From Parundibacterium terreum (GTDB taxonomy: Bacteria; Pseudomonadota; Gammaproteobacteria; Burkholderiales; Burkholderiaceae_D): a stretch of DNA of 64,000 bases. The notes under the pieces were generated by a model. That model was not told the DNA's origin and ran no database searches. It saw nothing but the letters and a program-made list of their open reading frames with translations. Numbering within the stretch: the stretch's first letter is position 1; the number at the start of each line of letters is the position of its first letter. Positions 16,920 to 25,043 of this stretch are shown here, piece by piece. The DNA is taken from NCBI RefSeq assembly GCF_014636315.1, contig NZ_BMED01000003.1, positions 434,001-498,000 on the forward strand. Reading direction: 5' to 3'. A program made the position numbers and the translations under genes.

Positions 16920-17197
16920 TTATTGCGAATTTCCATTTATCTACCGTTCACCACGGGCATCCCAGCGCCGGCAACGGTCCCTCTTCTGATATCGTTCTCG
17001 GGCATGGTGGTAGGCGTTCTGGTTGCACCTTGATTGGATTGCGAATAATCCAGGTAATTCATATTGATCGCGTTTCAGTCACCGAATTTTGTAAATTGAA
17101 ATTTAGAGTCGGCCGTAGAACAGCTCTCAATGTGTTCGAAAGGGATACCTACAAACAACGCGACCCAGGCTTGCTGCATTCGGCAATTGGTAATCCC

Positions 17198-17404
17198 TCA
17201 TTTCTTTACTGGTCCGGCTAATAACCCGCCATCGTTCATGTTAAGGGCGCGCAATTTTGCTGCCCGTTGCTCCATGCCTGGTTGCATATTTTTCGCGATA
17301 TCAGTTGCCTTGGCTAGCAATGCTTCATAATTCTCGGAGGGACTCCCGTTCATAGCCACCGAGGCTTTAGCCATCCGGCTCTTACCGGCCCTTGCAACTT
17401 TCAT
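17198..17404 (-). CDS. Small hypothetical protein
   Basis: The 68-residue basic protein starts after an excellent AAAGGA six bases before the ATG. It is rich in Ala, Lys and Met, with a mostly helical middle (SENYEALLAKATDIAKNMQPGMEQRAAKLRALN), and has no signal peptide or membrane segment. I recognise no family. It lies alone among small genes of the accessory zone. The good ribosome site and regular amphipathic pattern support a real gene. Confidence 0.6.
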   Translation of the reverse strand: MKVARAGKSRMAKASVAMNGSPSENYEALLAKATDIAKNMQPGMEQRAAKLRALNMNDGGLLAGPVKK

Positions 17405-17579
17405 GTCAAATCCTTTCTTGTAGTTGCATTACGTTTTCGAGTTGACTATGGCAGACTTTGCCTAAAACAGGAATAAAAATTTCTTCCATTATTCCTGATA
17501 AATGAAGTTAACGACGCAATGTTATTCCTTGCGGTTCTCGTGCTATATTTAAAGTGAGTTGTGCCAAAGAGAGGTGAGA

Positions 17580-17720
17580 ATGAGTCATGTCTTAAAAGTA
17601 ATTTGGATGGCAGCGAAAGAGACACCTCGCGGTTTTTTTGCACCGGTTATTGGCGCAGTAAAAGGGATCCTAGAAGAGTTTAGAAGATTGGAGAAAGATA
17701 GAGAGTCGAAGAAAATTTAA
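17580..17720 (+). CDS. Very small hypothetical protein (46 residues)
   Basis: An ATG preceded by AGAGAGGTGAGA opens a 46-codon frame: MSHVLKVIWMAAKETPRGFF, then a Gly/Val/Ile stretch and a charged helix rich in Glu, Arg and Lys to the end. The hydrophobic first half could lie in or along a membrane. The ribosome site is among the best in the region. Similar-looking short proteins occur as unnamed genes near betaproteobacterial mobile elements, but I assign no function. Confidence 0.6.
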   Translation: MSHVLKVIWMAAKETPRGFFAPVIGAVKGILEEFRRLEKDRESKKI

Positions 17721-18088
17721 TTGCTTTCTTAGGAATGATTTGTTTTGGCTTCGGTCTTGGCTAGCTCAAAGAATCCCATCTTCTTTGACAACATTACTGG
17801 ACTCTTTGAAAACGCCTTGCGGGTCATCTGCAGTCTCACATATAGTGAACATAATTAAATAACCCTCTTGACGACGGTCCAGAGGGGCCACCATTAGTGG
17901 GAATTGTTCGCTATTAGAATCCTTTACTTTCGCTTCCTAAGCTAATATCTGCCGGTATTGCCAGAAAGTAAGTGTGGGACATCGATTACGTAACGGCCCG
18001 TTCTGACTTGCAAGCCGGTTGCCCGTCAATCAGTTCGCTTAGATAATGATTTCAATACCAGTAATTTGCTGCTGATCCAGAGACTAAG
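17721..18088. other. Intergenic stretch without a supported gene
   Basis: No frame of convincing length or ribosome site is seen on either strand. The sequence is compositionally mixed and may be decayed coding DNA. Confidence 0.4.
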
Positions 18089-18331
18089 ATGAAACAACGA
18101 GCAATTAAACGGCTAGTGTATGCGCGCTATCACAAATCTCAAATCATATGACAAGAAGAGGAGCGGGCCTGGCTCGGCATGGCGCCAGTTGGGCGCGAGT
18201 TCGGGAGTAAGGATTATGAGCGCCTGACTTACGAAGACCAACTTGCGAGTCCCGCAACGAACCAAGAATTTGATCGTTGGTTTTCAAGTAGACTCGAAAA
18301 AAGTCTTGAACGTCGTCGCCGATCCAAGTGA
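18089..18331 (+). pseudogene. Small gene interrupted by an in-frame TGA
   Basis: An 81-codon frame begins MKQRAIKRLVYARYHKSQII, hits TGA at 18149-18151 (codon 21), and continues in the same frame with strongly protein-like sequence (QEEERAWLGMAPVGREFG, YERLTYEDQLASPATNQEF, RWFSSRLEKSLERRRRSK) to a proper stop at 18331. The basic ends and central Trp/Tyr suggest a small nucleic acid-binding protein, but no family is recognised. The stop could be a mutation, or a sequencing error. A restart at the internal ATG is possible but has no clear ribosome site. Confidence 0.6.
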
Positions 18332-18476
18332 TACTCCGGGATCCGACTAGAATTGTGCTGATAATATCAAAAAAATGCAGTCGCGCTACAATGGTTCTAG
18401 GATTACATGCAGTGCATTAGACTATGGATAACAGTAATTTTCCACGTTCAGCGTAGTTTAATCATCGGATCTGTTA

Positions 18477-18998
18477 CTAAATTGTCGGAGCAAAGACCCA
18501 GTCCGAATAAGAAGTTTTTCCACTCAAATACCGAAACTCCATCTCAAAATTTCCGATCTTGATCGGTACCTCAGTCGACAAACTATGCACGCCAATAATA
18601 CCTGACCCATCCGGTGAATTTAAAACTCCCCACTCAGCTTTGCCCGTGATCGGATCATCATAGATTTTTCGCAGATGCCGGCGAATATTAGGATAACGAG
18701 GATCCTTTAACAGATCCTCCAAAGTACGAGGGCGAGACGATTGTCCTGCCGGCGTCGCGCTGGCATAGCTAATCAAGGCCGCGCGAAATTCTCTACCGAT
18801 GGTGAGCAATTCTTGCTCCGCATTCCTTCTCTGAATCACAAGACCGAGTTGCAAAGTCGCAGCGGTCGCGACACCTATAATAGCCAGCGTGATTAGCAGA
18901 CCGATATAAGTAAACCCTCGCGCTCTTGATTTTAGCCCACGAGCATATGGGCTCAGGCGACGCACCCCGGTTATGTTGGAATGACTATAGGTCGGCAA
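18477..18998 (-). CDS. Minor pseudopilin-like protein without Glu5
   Basis: The 173-residue protein has a basic leader (GLKSRARG) and then FTYIGLLITLAIIGVATAATLQLGLV, a class III signal with a 20-residue hydrophobic helix. The residue five after the cut is Gly instead of the usual Glu; only a few tip pseudopilins such as GspK lack this Glu. The globular part (ASATPAGQSSRPRTLEDLLKDPR, YDDPITGKAEW) is like that of GspG/GspH relatives. The start is a TTG that overlaps the previous gene by 14 bp and has AGGGG six bases before it. It is the last gene of the leftward secretion cluster. Confidence 0.8.
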   Translation of the reverse strand: MPTYSHSNITGVRRLSPYARGLKSRARGFTYIGLLITLAIIGVATAATLQLGLVIQRRNAEQELLTIGREFRAALISYASATPAGQSSRPRTLEDLLKDPRYPNIRRHLRKIYDDPITGKAEWGVLNSPDGSGIIGVHSLSTEVPIKIGNFEMEFRYLSGKTSYSDWVFAPTI

Positions 18999-19380
18999 AG
19001 GCCTGCCCCTTGCGGTTCAATCCCACGGCACCACTCTTGATGTCATATACATTCCCCATTGCGCTGTCGTCTGGTGGCAAGATCAGCCAGGTCGTGTTGC
19101 TTTCCGTGATCGGGTCGAAGGGAAGTTCGCGTAGATATTTTTTACCCACTAGCTCTGACAGCGATTCCGGGTAGCGGCCTGTGTCCCCATAGAATTTATT
19201 GATCGTTTCCCTAGTCGCATTGAGGTTTTGTGCCAATACTGTTTCCTTGGATGCCTCGATACTTTGGAAGTAGCGAGGCACTGCCAAAGTCAGTAATAGC
19301 GCAACGATGGCGAGTACTACCAGCAGTTCAATCAGCGTAAAACCGGCTGGCTTCGAATAAGGTTTAACGGATGTATTCAT
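18985..19380 (-). CDS. Minor pseudopilin of the type II secretion-like cluster
   Basis: The 131-residue protein has a short leader ending Ala-Gly and the canonical prepilin signal FTLIELLVVLAIVALLL (Glu5 present). The rest resembles GspG/GspH pseudopilins, with RYPESLSELV and LPFDPIT motifs before a short C-terminal domain. After cleavage by a prepilin peptidase it would enter a pseudopilus in the inner membrane and periplasm. Four bases separate its start from the stop of the gene before it, and its end overlaps the next gene, so the three minor pseudopilins are co-translated. Confidence 0.88.
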   Translation of the reverse strand: MNTSVKPYSKPAGFTLIELLVVLAIVALLLTLAVPRYFQSIEASKETVLAQNLNATRETINKFYGDTGRYPESLSELVGKKYLRELPFDPITESNTTWLILPPDDSAMGNVYDIKSGAVGLNRKGQAFADL

Positions 19381-19384
19381 GCGC

Positions 19385-19894
19385 TCACCATTTGTTGTAA
19401 GGAACGCCGTTTAATCCCACTTTCTGGGACAAGGAATAGATGTCATAGACGTCATCCCCTTCTTGCGGATCATTCGCTTCGCTCGCGTAACTGCGCTTTC
19501 CCCATGATGCTGACTCCGGTATATTGGTATCAGGACTCATCGGATCCCTGGGAATCCTCCTTAAAAAGTAAATCTTGTTCCGTTTAGGGTCGCGTTGGTC
19601 CGGCACGCCCTCCACCAGTATCTCCAGATCTTTAGGGTATCCGCTGCTTCCCACAGGATTGGAAACCCGTCCCTCGCTACTGGCGCGCTGGTAGGCATCA
19701 ATGCCGCGGCGAATCTCTCGTATGGCCTGCCGCAACTCATTTTCTTGGCTACGCTGAATTGTGACCTGGGCGACCGGGACTGCTATGCTGGCAAGCACAC
19801 CCATGATCGCCAAAGTGACCAGCAATTCAATCAACGTAAAACCCGCGTTGGCTTGTTCCTGCGAGCTAAGGAAGGGAGGCGCAGATTTACGCAT
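19385..19894 (-). CDS. Minor pseudopilin of the type II secretion-like cluster
   Basis: From the ATG at 19894 the protein has 169 residues: a basic leader (MRKSAPPFL...NAG) and then FTLIELLVTLAIMGVLASIAVP with Glu5. The downstream part has the long helix IQRSQENELRQAIREIRRGIDAY and a C-terminal domain with YPKDLEILV and RRIPRDPMS, the GspG-like calcium-loop area. An upstream in-frame ATG at 19909 is also possible. It follows the secretin gene by about 40 bp. Confidence 0.88.
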   Translation of the reverse strand: MRKSAPPFLSSQEQANAGFTLIELLVTLAIMGVLASIAVPVAQVTIQRSQENELRQAIREIRRGIDAYQRASSEGRVSNPVGSSGYPKDLEILVEGVPDQRDPKRNKIYFLRRIPRDPMSPDTNIPESASWGKRSYASEANDPQEGDDVYDIYSLSQKVGLNGVPYNKW

Positions 19895-19932
19895 GATAAG
19901 AAGATGCATTATGGTCGCAGAGTTGCATATGC

Positions 19933-22452
19933 TTACCGTATCACCTGGACAGAGTAGGCCGCGGGTAGAACGGCGTTGATCTGGTTTCCAACCGGGCCAG
20001 TGGCAGTCATGCTGATCAATTGCACTTGCGTTGCCGGCATCTCAGCCAAGGTGCGGAAATTGACTGTCACCAAGGTCGCTGGCGATGCCACGCCCGAATT
20101 ATCGGCACGGGTATCGGTTATTAAAATATTGCCGTTGGTATCAACCCCGCTGGTAAAGCGAGTCTGCACGCCGCCTTGCTTCATGAAATCTCCCTCCGAA
20201 ATCCCAGTCACCTGCAATACTTTGTTGTCATAGCGCAGGGTCAAAGGCAAATTTGCAATCGGCTGATCCGACTGCATCACTACTTGTAAGGAAATGGTGT
20301 CGCCGACTTTCGCCTGCGGTGGCCCCTGCAACACCGGCTTGGCGCCGCTCGCAGAAGGGATGCCGCCTCCAGAAATTCCACCCTGTAGGTCAGGGGCAAC
20401 GATGACTGGGTTGGCGTTGGAAGACCCGGACGCGGAGCCTAACGATCCGCTTCCCATGGATGCATCATTGGCACCCGTTGCAGGTGCGGCTGGCGCCTGG
20501 CGATTCTGTTGGGTTCCACTTGGGTTGGTTACAGTTGGAGCCGTCGTAACAGGATTGGTGATGGTGGAATCCTGGCGCACACGAAGGCTGTTTTCTGTTC
20601 CGGAGCGGAAGCTTGCCTGCGTTGCGTCTGGTCGCTGGATGTTACGGATCAGATGTGGCGTGATGGAAAGGACAATCTCTGTCTTTTCATCATTGTTGTT
20701 AGTGTTGCCAAACAGCCTGCCCACAACGGGTACTTCACCTATGCCAGGAATTTTGTTCCCTGAGCGGCGTTCTTGGTCATTGATCAGGCCCGCCAATACC
20801 TCAGTTTCGCCATTCTTCAGGCGCAGTACCGTGCTGGCAGTACGCGTTCCGATTTCATATGCGCTGGTGCCGGATTGCGTGGTAATCTGGTTAATGATGC
20901 TGCTGACTTCAAGCGACACCTTGATGGCAACATCGTCGTCCAGATATACGGTTGGCTCCACATTCAAAGTCAGACCGATATCGATGTAGTTAATCGACTG
21001 AGAGACAAAGCCAGTTGAAGTCGCAGTGGACGTAATATTGGGGACGCGTTCGCCGATCAGGATCTTGGCTTTTTCGTGGTTACGGGCGCGTATCCTGGGA
21101 TTGGCAAGCAGATTTGCATCCGAATCCTGAACATTGGCCCGGATTGTTGTCGTGCCCACGCTGGCACCTATGCTCCGCTGGTTCTGATGCAGCAGGTCGT
21201 TCAGTGTCAAGTTGCTGCTGGTCGTGCCGGTGCCTGATACGCCCGATAGGGACAAAGGTGTCAGACTCAAACTCCCTGGCCATTGAATACCTAGGTCTTG
21301 CAGGCGGGTGCGTTTTACCTCCAAAATTTCTACTTCCAGCATAACTTCCGGTTCGGCGACATCTTGCAGGGCGATAAGTTTTTCTGCGATTTTTATCGCG
21401 TCTGGGCTATCGCGTACGATCAGCATATTCAGTTTTTCATCGACGACGATATCGCGCGATTTAACTATCGTTTTGATGGTGTTGGCGACATTCTTGGCAT
21501 CTGCGTTCGTCAGAAAAAAAGTGCGAACCACCATCTCCTGATAGTCTTTTTGCTTGGCTGCAGTATTCGGATAGATCAGTATGGTATTACCATCCAATAC
21601 CTGTTGCTCCAACTGATTCGTCAGCAACGTGAAATGAACCGCTGACTCAATGGTACTGTTCTTCAGGAAGATGGAAGTCCGTTGATCCGTTTTGACCTCT
21701 TTGTCGAACAAAAAATTCAGGCCGGAGCTGCGCGAGATTACATCAAAAATTTGTTTCAACGCTACATCCCTGAATTCAATCGTGATCGGCTTCTTATAAT
21801 TAGCCGCCAATAGCGACTCAGATGCTGGTCGCATGGTTCTTTCGTTGATGGCCCGTTGCAACGCCAAGGCCTGCTCGTTTTCTGGGTTCTCGGCTAAGAT
21901 GCCTGCCAGTCTGGCGCGCGCAGTTTCTACATCCTTTTTATTGAAAGCCGCGCTAGCTTCTTGCAGAGCTTTGGTATGACGCTGACCTACGTCCAATGCC
22001 AACAGCCCCGCTTTTGCCCGTTCATTACCAGGTGCGATAGAGAGGGCGCGTTGATACAGTTTTTCGGCGTCGGTACGTTGTCCACCGTTGGCAAGTTTGT
22101 CCGCCTGCTCCAGATAACTATTCAGGGCGCGTTCACGTGTCTGCAGGTAGGCGGAGCGAAACTGGGCGTCCTGTGGGGCATAGGTAATCGCTTCCTGGAA
22201 TTTTGCCAGGCCTTGTTCTACTTTACCGTCTGCGACCAATTCTTTCCCGTTACGATAGGCCATCTGTCCTGCACAAGCCGTCAGCAGTAGAATGCCTAGG
22301 CAGCCCGTCGTCCAGACAACGATCTTTTTAGAGAGTTTCCCCTTCAGCTCTTCGTCGAAGTTAGTCCACGTGTCCGCGGGTTTCGAGGTCTTTAATTTAT
22401 TTGACGTTTCTGTATTAGAGCTAACCGGCGTCTGTGTCGGATCATGCGGCAT
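19933..22452 (-). CDS. gspD: Outer-membrane secretin (GspD-like) with cohesin-like C-terminal domain
   Basis: From the ATG at 22452 (TGATG overlap with the gene before) the protein has 839 residues. A 50-residue hydrophilic head precedes a lipobox (LLLTACAG, Cys about 60). Then come TPR-like repeats (about 65-210), an STN/N0 domain (ITIEFRDVALKQIFDVISRS), an N1 domain, and the secretin core (GERVPNITSTATSTG; SINYIDIGLTLNVEPTV; LAGLINDQERRSGNKIPGIG). A Gly/Ser/Asn linker leads to a cohesin-like domain (about 705-830, SLQVVMQSD, LQVTGISEGDFM). It would form the outer-membrane channel through which the pseudopilus pushes substrates or a pilus passes. The long head before the lipobox is unusual. 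Confidence 0.9.
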   Translation of the reverse strand: MPHDPTQTPVSSNTETSNKLKTSKPADTWTNFDEELKGKLSKKIVVWTTGCLGILLLTACAGQMAYRNGKELVADGKVEQGLAKFQEAITYAPQDAQFRSAYLQTRERALNSYLEQADKLANGGQRTDAEKLYQRALSIAPGNERAKAGLLALDVGQRHTKALQEASAAFNKKDVETARARLAGILAENPENEQALALQRAINERTMRPASESLLAANYKKPITIEFRDVALKQIFDVISRSSGLNFLFDKEVKTDQRTSIFLKNSTIESAVHFTLLTNQLEQQVLDGNTILIYPNTAAKQKDYQEMVVRTFFLTNADAKNVANTIKTIVKSRDIVVDEKLNMLIVRDSPDAIKIAEKLIALQDVAEPEVMLEVEILEVKRTRLQDLGIQWPGSLSLTPLSLSGVSGTGTTSSNLTLNDLLHQNQRSIGASVGTTTIRANVQDSDANLLANPRIRARNHEKAKILIGERVPNITSTATSTGFVSQSINYIDIGLTLNVEPTVYLDDDVAIKVSLEVSSIINQITTQSGTSAYEIGTRTASTVLRLKNGETEVLAGLINDQERRSGNKIPGIGEVPVVGRLFGNTNNNDEKTEIVLSITPHLIRNIQRPDATQASFRSGTENSLRVRQDSTITNPVTTAPTVTNPSGTQQNRQAPAAPATGANDASMGSGSLGSASGSSNANPVIVAPDLQGGISGGGIPSASGAKPVLQGPPQAKVGDTISLQVVMQSDQPIANLPLTLRYDNKVLQVTGISEGDFMKQGGVQTRFTSGVDTNGNILITDTRADNSGVASPATLVTVNFRTLAEMPATQVQLISMTATGPVGNQINAVLPAAYSVQVIR

Positions 22453-23042
22453 CAATCGACGCCTCCAATGGTAAGAGTTTGCACTTGTTTCAGTGGTAAA
22501 TAGGTAAAGGTCATCAATGGCGGTTTGATAGCATCGATTCGGTAAGTGTCATCGATCACCATCTGCTCGCGGGCGATGTAGGTCTGGTCGCCGCGACCAA
22601 TATAAATTTCCAGTTTTCCATCTTCATTCTTCTTCCCCAGGTAACTAAACGGTAGCGCAGGCGCCGTCGGCGGTGGTGGAGGCGGAGGTTTCTGCACGGG
22701 CGGAGGAGGCGGTACCCAGCTTTGGGCTGCAAATACGCCATCTGTGCCTTTCTCGAACGACGTGCTCCCCAGTAATTGGTCTCTGGGACGTAGTTCGAGA
22801 ATGCTGATCTCTTTTTTTTCTTTGCCTGAACGCCCACTGGTAGTAACAGCGGATGACGGTGATTTGATCGTCGAACCGGTCACTGGGATGGGAGCAACTT
22901 CCCTTGTAGCCGATTTTGTTTCAGACGTAGTTGTGCGGTTGACCGCTTCTGTGACGCCCGTGTTGGGCGTCTTGTCAGCAAAAAATGCCAGCCACGCAGT
23001 GACCAACAAACCGGCTGCCATCAGCACGTGTTTCGTGTTCAT
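22452..23042 (-). CDS. GspC/PilP-like inner-membrane linker protein
   Basis: The 196-residue protein has one N-terminal transmembrane helix (MNTKHVLMAAGLLVTAWLAFF), a Ser/Thr-rich periplasmic stalk, a Pro-rich rod (PPPPPVQ, KPPPPPPPT) and a small beta domain starting ALPFSYLGKKNEDGKLEIYI like the HR domain of GspC/PilP. It probably joins the inner-membrane platform to the secretin encoded next. Starts and stops of both neighbours overlap (TGATG), which decides the start at 23042. Direct sequence identity to GspC is low, so the role rests on layout and position. Confidence 0.75.
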   Translation of the reverse strand: MNTKHVLMAAGLLVTAWLAFFADKTPNTGVTEAVNRTTTSETKSATREVAPIPVTGSTIKSPSSAVTTSGRSGKEKKEISILELRPRDQLLGSTSFEKGTDGVFAAQSWVPPPPPVQKPPPPPPPTAPALPFSYLGKKNEDGKLEIYIGRGDQTYIAREQMVIDDTYRIDAIKPPLMTFTYLPLKQVQTLTIGGVD

Positions 23043-23659
23043 CACTCTATTCCTGCTTTGCGGTTTGCTACTTCACCGCCGGCAACCTGGTCTTGCTTAG
23101 CATTCAGATACAAAGTAAAACTCAGCTTGGTCTCCAGTTGGGGATTGTTGATTGCATCACGCTTAAAGGTGATTTCATCCAGCGATGCAAATGGGATGGC
23201 CAATAGTACTTGTTCGCAGAACTGACGAATCACCGGATATTGCCCACGGATCGGTAATTGAATTCTGTAGGTATGGAATCGGCCAGCGCTATCATAAGTT
23301 GCTTTGTATTCTGCCTGAGAGAGTGCCAAGCCGTTTTTGGCAGCGATCGCGAACAGGGTTTTTACCTGCTGTTCAGGATAGCGCTGCTCACCCAATGCTG
23401 CATAAAAATCCTTCAGCCGAAGCTGCGCGACCGGCATCTTAGCGGGTAGTACGGTAGGTGGTAGTGATGCAACAGTATGCTGCAACCGCTGTAATTTTGA
23501 CTGTTGGACGGCCAGCTTCTCTTTGAAATGCGGTACACCCACGCTCCAGCCGAAAATTCCCAAGATGAACAGCAGCGCGGCAACATTGATCAGCCAGCCG
23601 GATCGGCGTAAGCCCAAATACAACTGCAAGCCTGCCTGCCGAATTCTTTGCATCGTCAT
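23042..23659 (-). CDS. PilO/GspM-like inner-membrane platform protein
   Basis: The ATG at 23659 overlaps the stop of the previous gene (ATGA) and gives 205 residues. One transmembrane helix (GWLINVAALLFILGIFGWSVG) is followed by a coiled coil (KEKLAVQQSKLQRLQHTVASL) and a ferredoxin-like periplasmic domain (YRIQLPIRGQYPVIRQFCEQVL), the PilO layout. It would pair with the PilN-like protein to form the periplasmic part of the assembly platform. Confidence 0.82.
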   Translation of the reverse strand: MTMQRIRQAGLQLYLGLRRSGWLINVAALLFILGIFGWSVGVPHFKEKLAVQQSKLQRLQHTVASLPPTVLPAKMPVAQLRLKDFYAALGEQRYPEQQVKTLFAIAAKNGLALSQAEYKATYDSAGRFHTYRIQLPIRGQYPVIRQFCEQVLLAIPFASLDEITFKRDAINNPQLETKLSFTLYLNAKQDQVAGGEVANRKAGIE

Positions 23660-24207
23660 TTGGCGTCCTCCGCCCATTGCACTTCAAACTGAAAGCGCAA
23701 TGGCTTATTCGGATCGCGTTCGTTGATTTCGTGCTTATTCAAGATCACTGAGACAAAGAAAGCCTGGTGCTTCAACTCTTCGATATAGGCGATCATTTCT
23801 GAACTGGACTTTGCCTCCGCAGAGCCCTTGATCAGATTGCGCTTGGCATCCGGCTCCAGCGCCAGCAAGGCGATCGTTTTTGGGGTGGCGGCTTCTATTG
23901 CATCCAACACATCGCGCCAAGGCAAATTCAGTTGTGCAATTGCATGGTTGACGGCGATTGCTTGCGGTTCAGGAATCGTGATTTTTTCAACGACAGGCAC
24001 TGCCAGGGTACGCCGGCTTAGTTTGGTCTGGAGTCGGGCGATGGTCGTGGCCTGTGCCTCATACGACTCTACGAATCCATTTATGGACCAAGCTGCAGAA
24101 GCCGACAGAGAAAGTCCCGCAACCAACAGTAACCATGTAAATATTGACGCGCTGGCTATGCGACGACGCAGCGAAGGTGGCGCGAAGTCGACACGAATTT
24201 CGTTCAT
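23656..24207 (-). CDS. PilN/GspL-C-like inner-membrane platform protein
   Basis: The start is the ATG at 24207, which overlaps the previous stop (ATGA) and yields MNEIRVDFAPPSLRRR, the PilN-type opening that docks onto PilM. A transmembrane helix (ASIFTWLLLVAGLSLSASAAW), a coiled coil (YEAQATTIARLQTKLSRR) and a small alpha/beta domain (WRDVLDAIEAATPKTIALLALEPDA) follow in 183 residues. A longer upstream frame exists but would overlap the previous gene by 150 bp and is rejected. Confidence 0.85.
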   Translation of the reverse strand: MNEIRVDFAPPSLRRRIASASIFTWLLLVAGLSLSASAAWSINGFVESYEAQATTIARLQTKLSRRTLAVPVVEKITIPEPQAIAVNHAIAQLNLPWRDVLDAIEAATPKTIALLALEPDAKRNLIKGSAEAKSSSEMIAYIEELKHQAFFVSVILNKHEINERDPNKPLRFQFEVQWAEDAK

Positions 24208-25043
24208 AGCTTCACTCCACTGCGTGCTAGCGCAATGTGCGGCGATGGCAAAGTCTGGACTTTTAGCAAGAAAGGATCTCGCAATGCACTGCAGATAAGT
24301 GCATCTGTCCCTTTCGCTTCGGTTGGACTTAGAGCAAGTTTGTCGATTTCTCCGCATAGCTGCAATCTACGCGGGACAGGCAGGTTGAGTCGCAAAGCCT
24401 CCCTGGCGACATGCTGTTGCAGCCAGTCGTTGCCTTGTGCATCATCAGGAATATTCGTTGCTCGTATTGCATGGAGCTTCCTGTTGACCGTCGCTCCTAA
24501 GCTAAGTACCCGGTTGTGCAGTTGGCCGAACCAGTCATCCTTGTGAAGTCGATGTCGCCAACCATTCAAGGAGGCGACAAACTGAGGCTGCACACTGATC
24601 AATTGAAATCTACTCTCTCGCGCGAATTGTTGCAGAGCGCTGAGCAAAGGATGAGGTAGGCAACAGGCAAGAAAGGGACGGCTCGCATTCCAGTCGGCGG
24701 CCAACTGCCAGCTCGCCATGGATTCTCCATAGAGCGACTGAAAGCGCATGGCTGCGGCGGCCTTGCAGTCTTGCAAACTGATAACATTCTGCGGTGGTGC
24801 CACCATGAACAGCCTGGCGAAGTCATCGCTGAGCACGACGGTAGCCGGCATGCCGCTAAGCTTGATGCTGCCGATTGCTACCTGGCAGCGCGAAAGTAAC
24901 TCCAGAGGGCTGGCCGCCGCTTCTATATCAAAGCGTTGATCAAGCAAAATAGAGGTGCGCGAACGCCAGCCGGTCGTGTGTAACACGCCAATGCCTTGCT
25001 GGGATACACCTATCCTGAGTGTGCCTTTACGCCAATCAAGCAT
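24204..25043 (-). CDS. PilM-like cytoplasmic actin-fold protein
   Basis: This 279-residue protein has no signal and reads as a divergent actin-like fold (LRIGVSQQGIGVLHTT, TVVLSDDFARLFMVAPPQN, QFVASLNGWRHRLHKDDW). Its place between GspE and the PilN-like protein and the overlaps with both support a PilM/GspL-cytoplasmic role, linking the ATPase to the membrane platform. The family match is weak in sequence; position carries the call. Confidence 0.72.
   Translation of the reverse strand: MLDWRKGTLRIGVSQQGIGVLHTTGWRSRTSILLDQRFDIEAAASPLELLSRCQVAIGSIKLSGMPATVVLSDDFARLFMVAPPQNVISLQDCKAAAAMRFQSLYGESMASWQLAADWNASRPFLACCLPHPLLSALQQFARESRFQLISVQPQFVASLNGWRHRLHKDDWFGQLHNRVLSLGATVNRKLHAIRATNIPDDAQGNDWLQQHVAREALRLNLPVPRRLQLCGEIDKLALSPTEAKGTDALICSALRDPFLLKVQTLPSPHIALARSGVKL

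Noticed and set aside
17198..17404. Small basic protein as the missing HigB toxin
   Set aside because: It is on the other strand, lies after higA and has no RelE/HigB pattern.
18149..18151. TGA as a selenocysteine codon
   Set aside because: No SECIS-like hairpin directly after it and no known selenoprotein pattern.
23656..24357. Longer PilN-like protein starting at 24357
   Set aside because: The 50 extra residues overlap the PilM-like gene and are Cys/Arg-rich noise; the ATGA overlap at 24207 is the better start.
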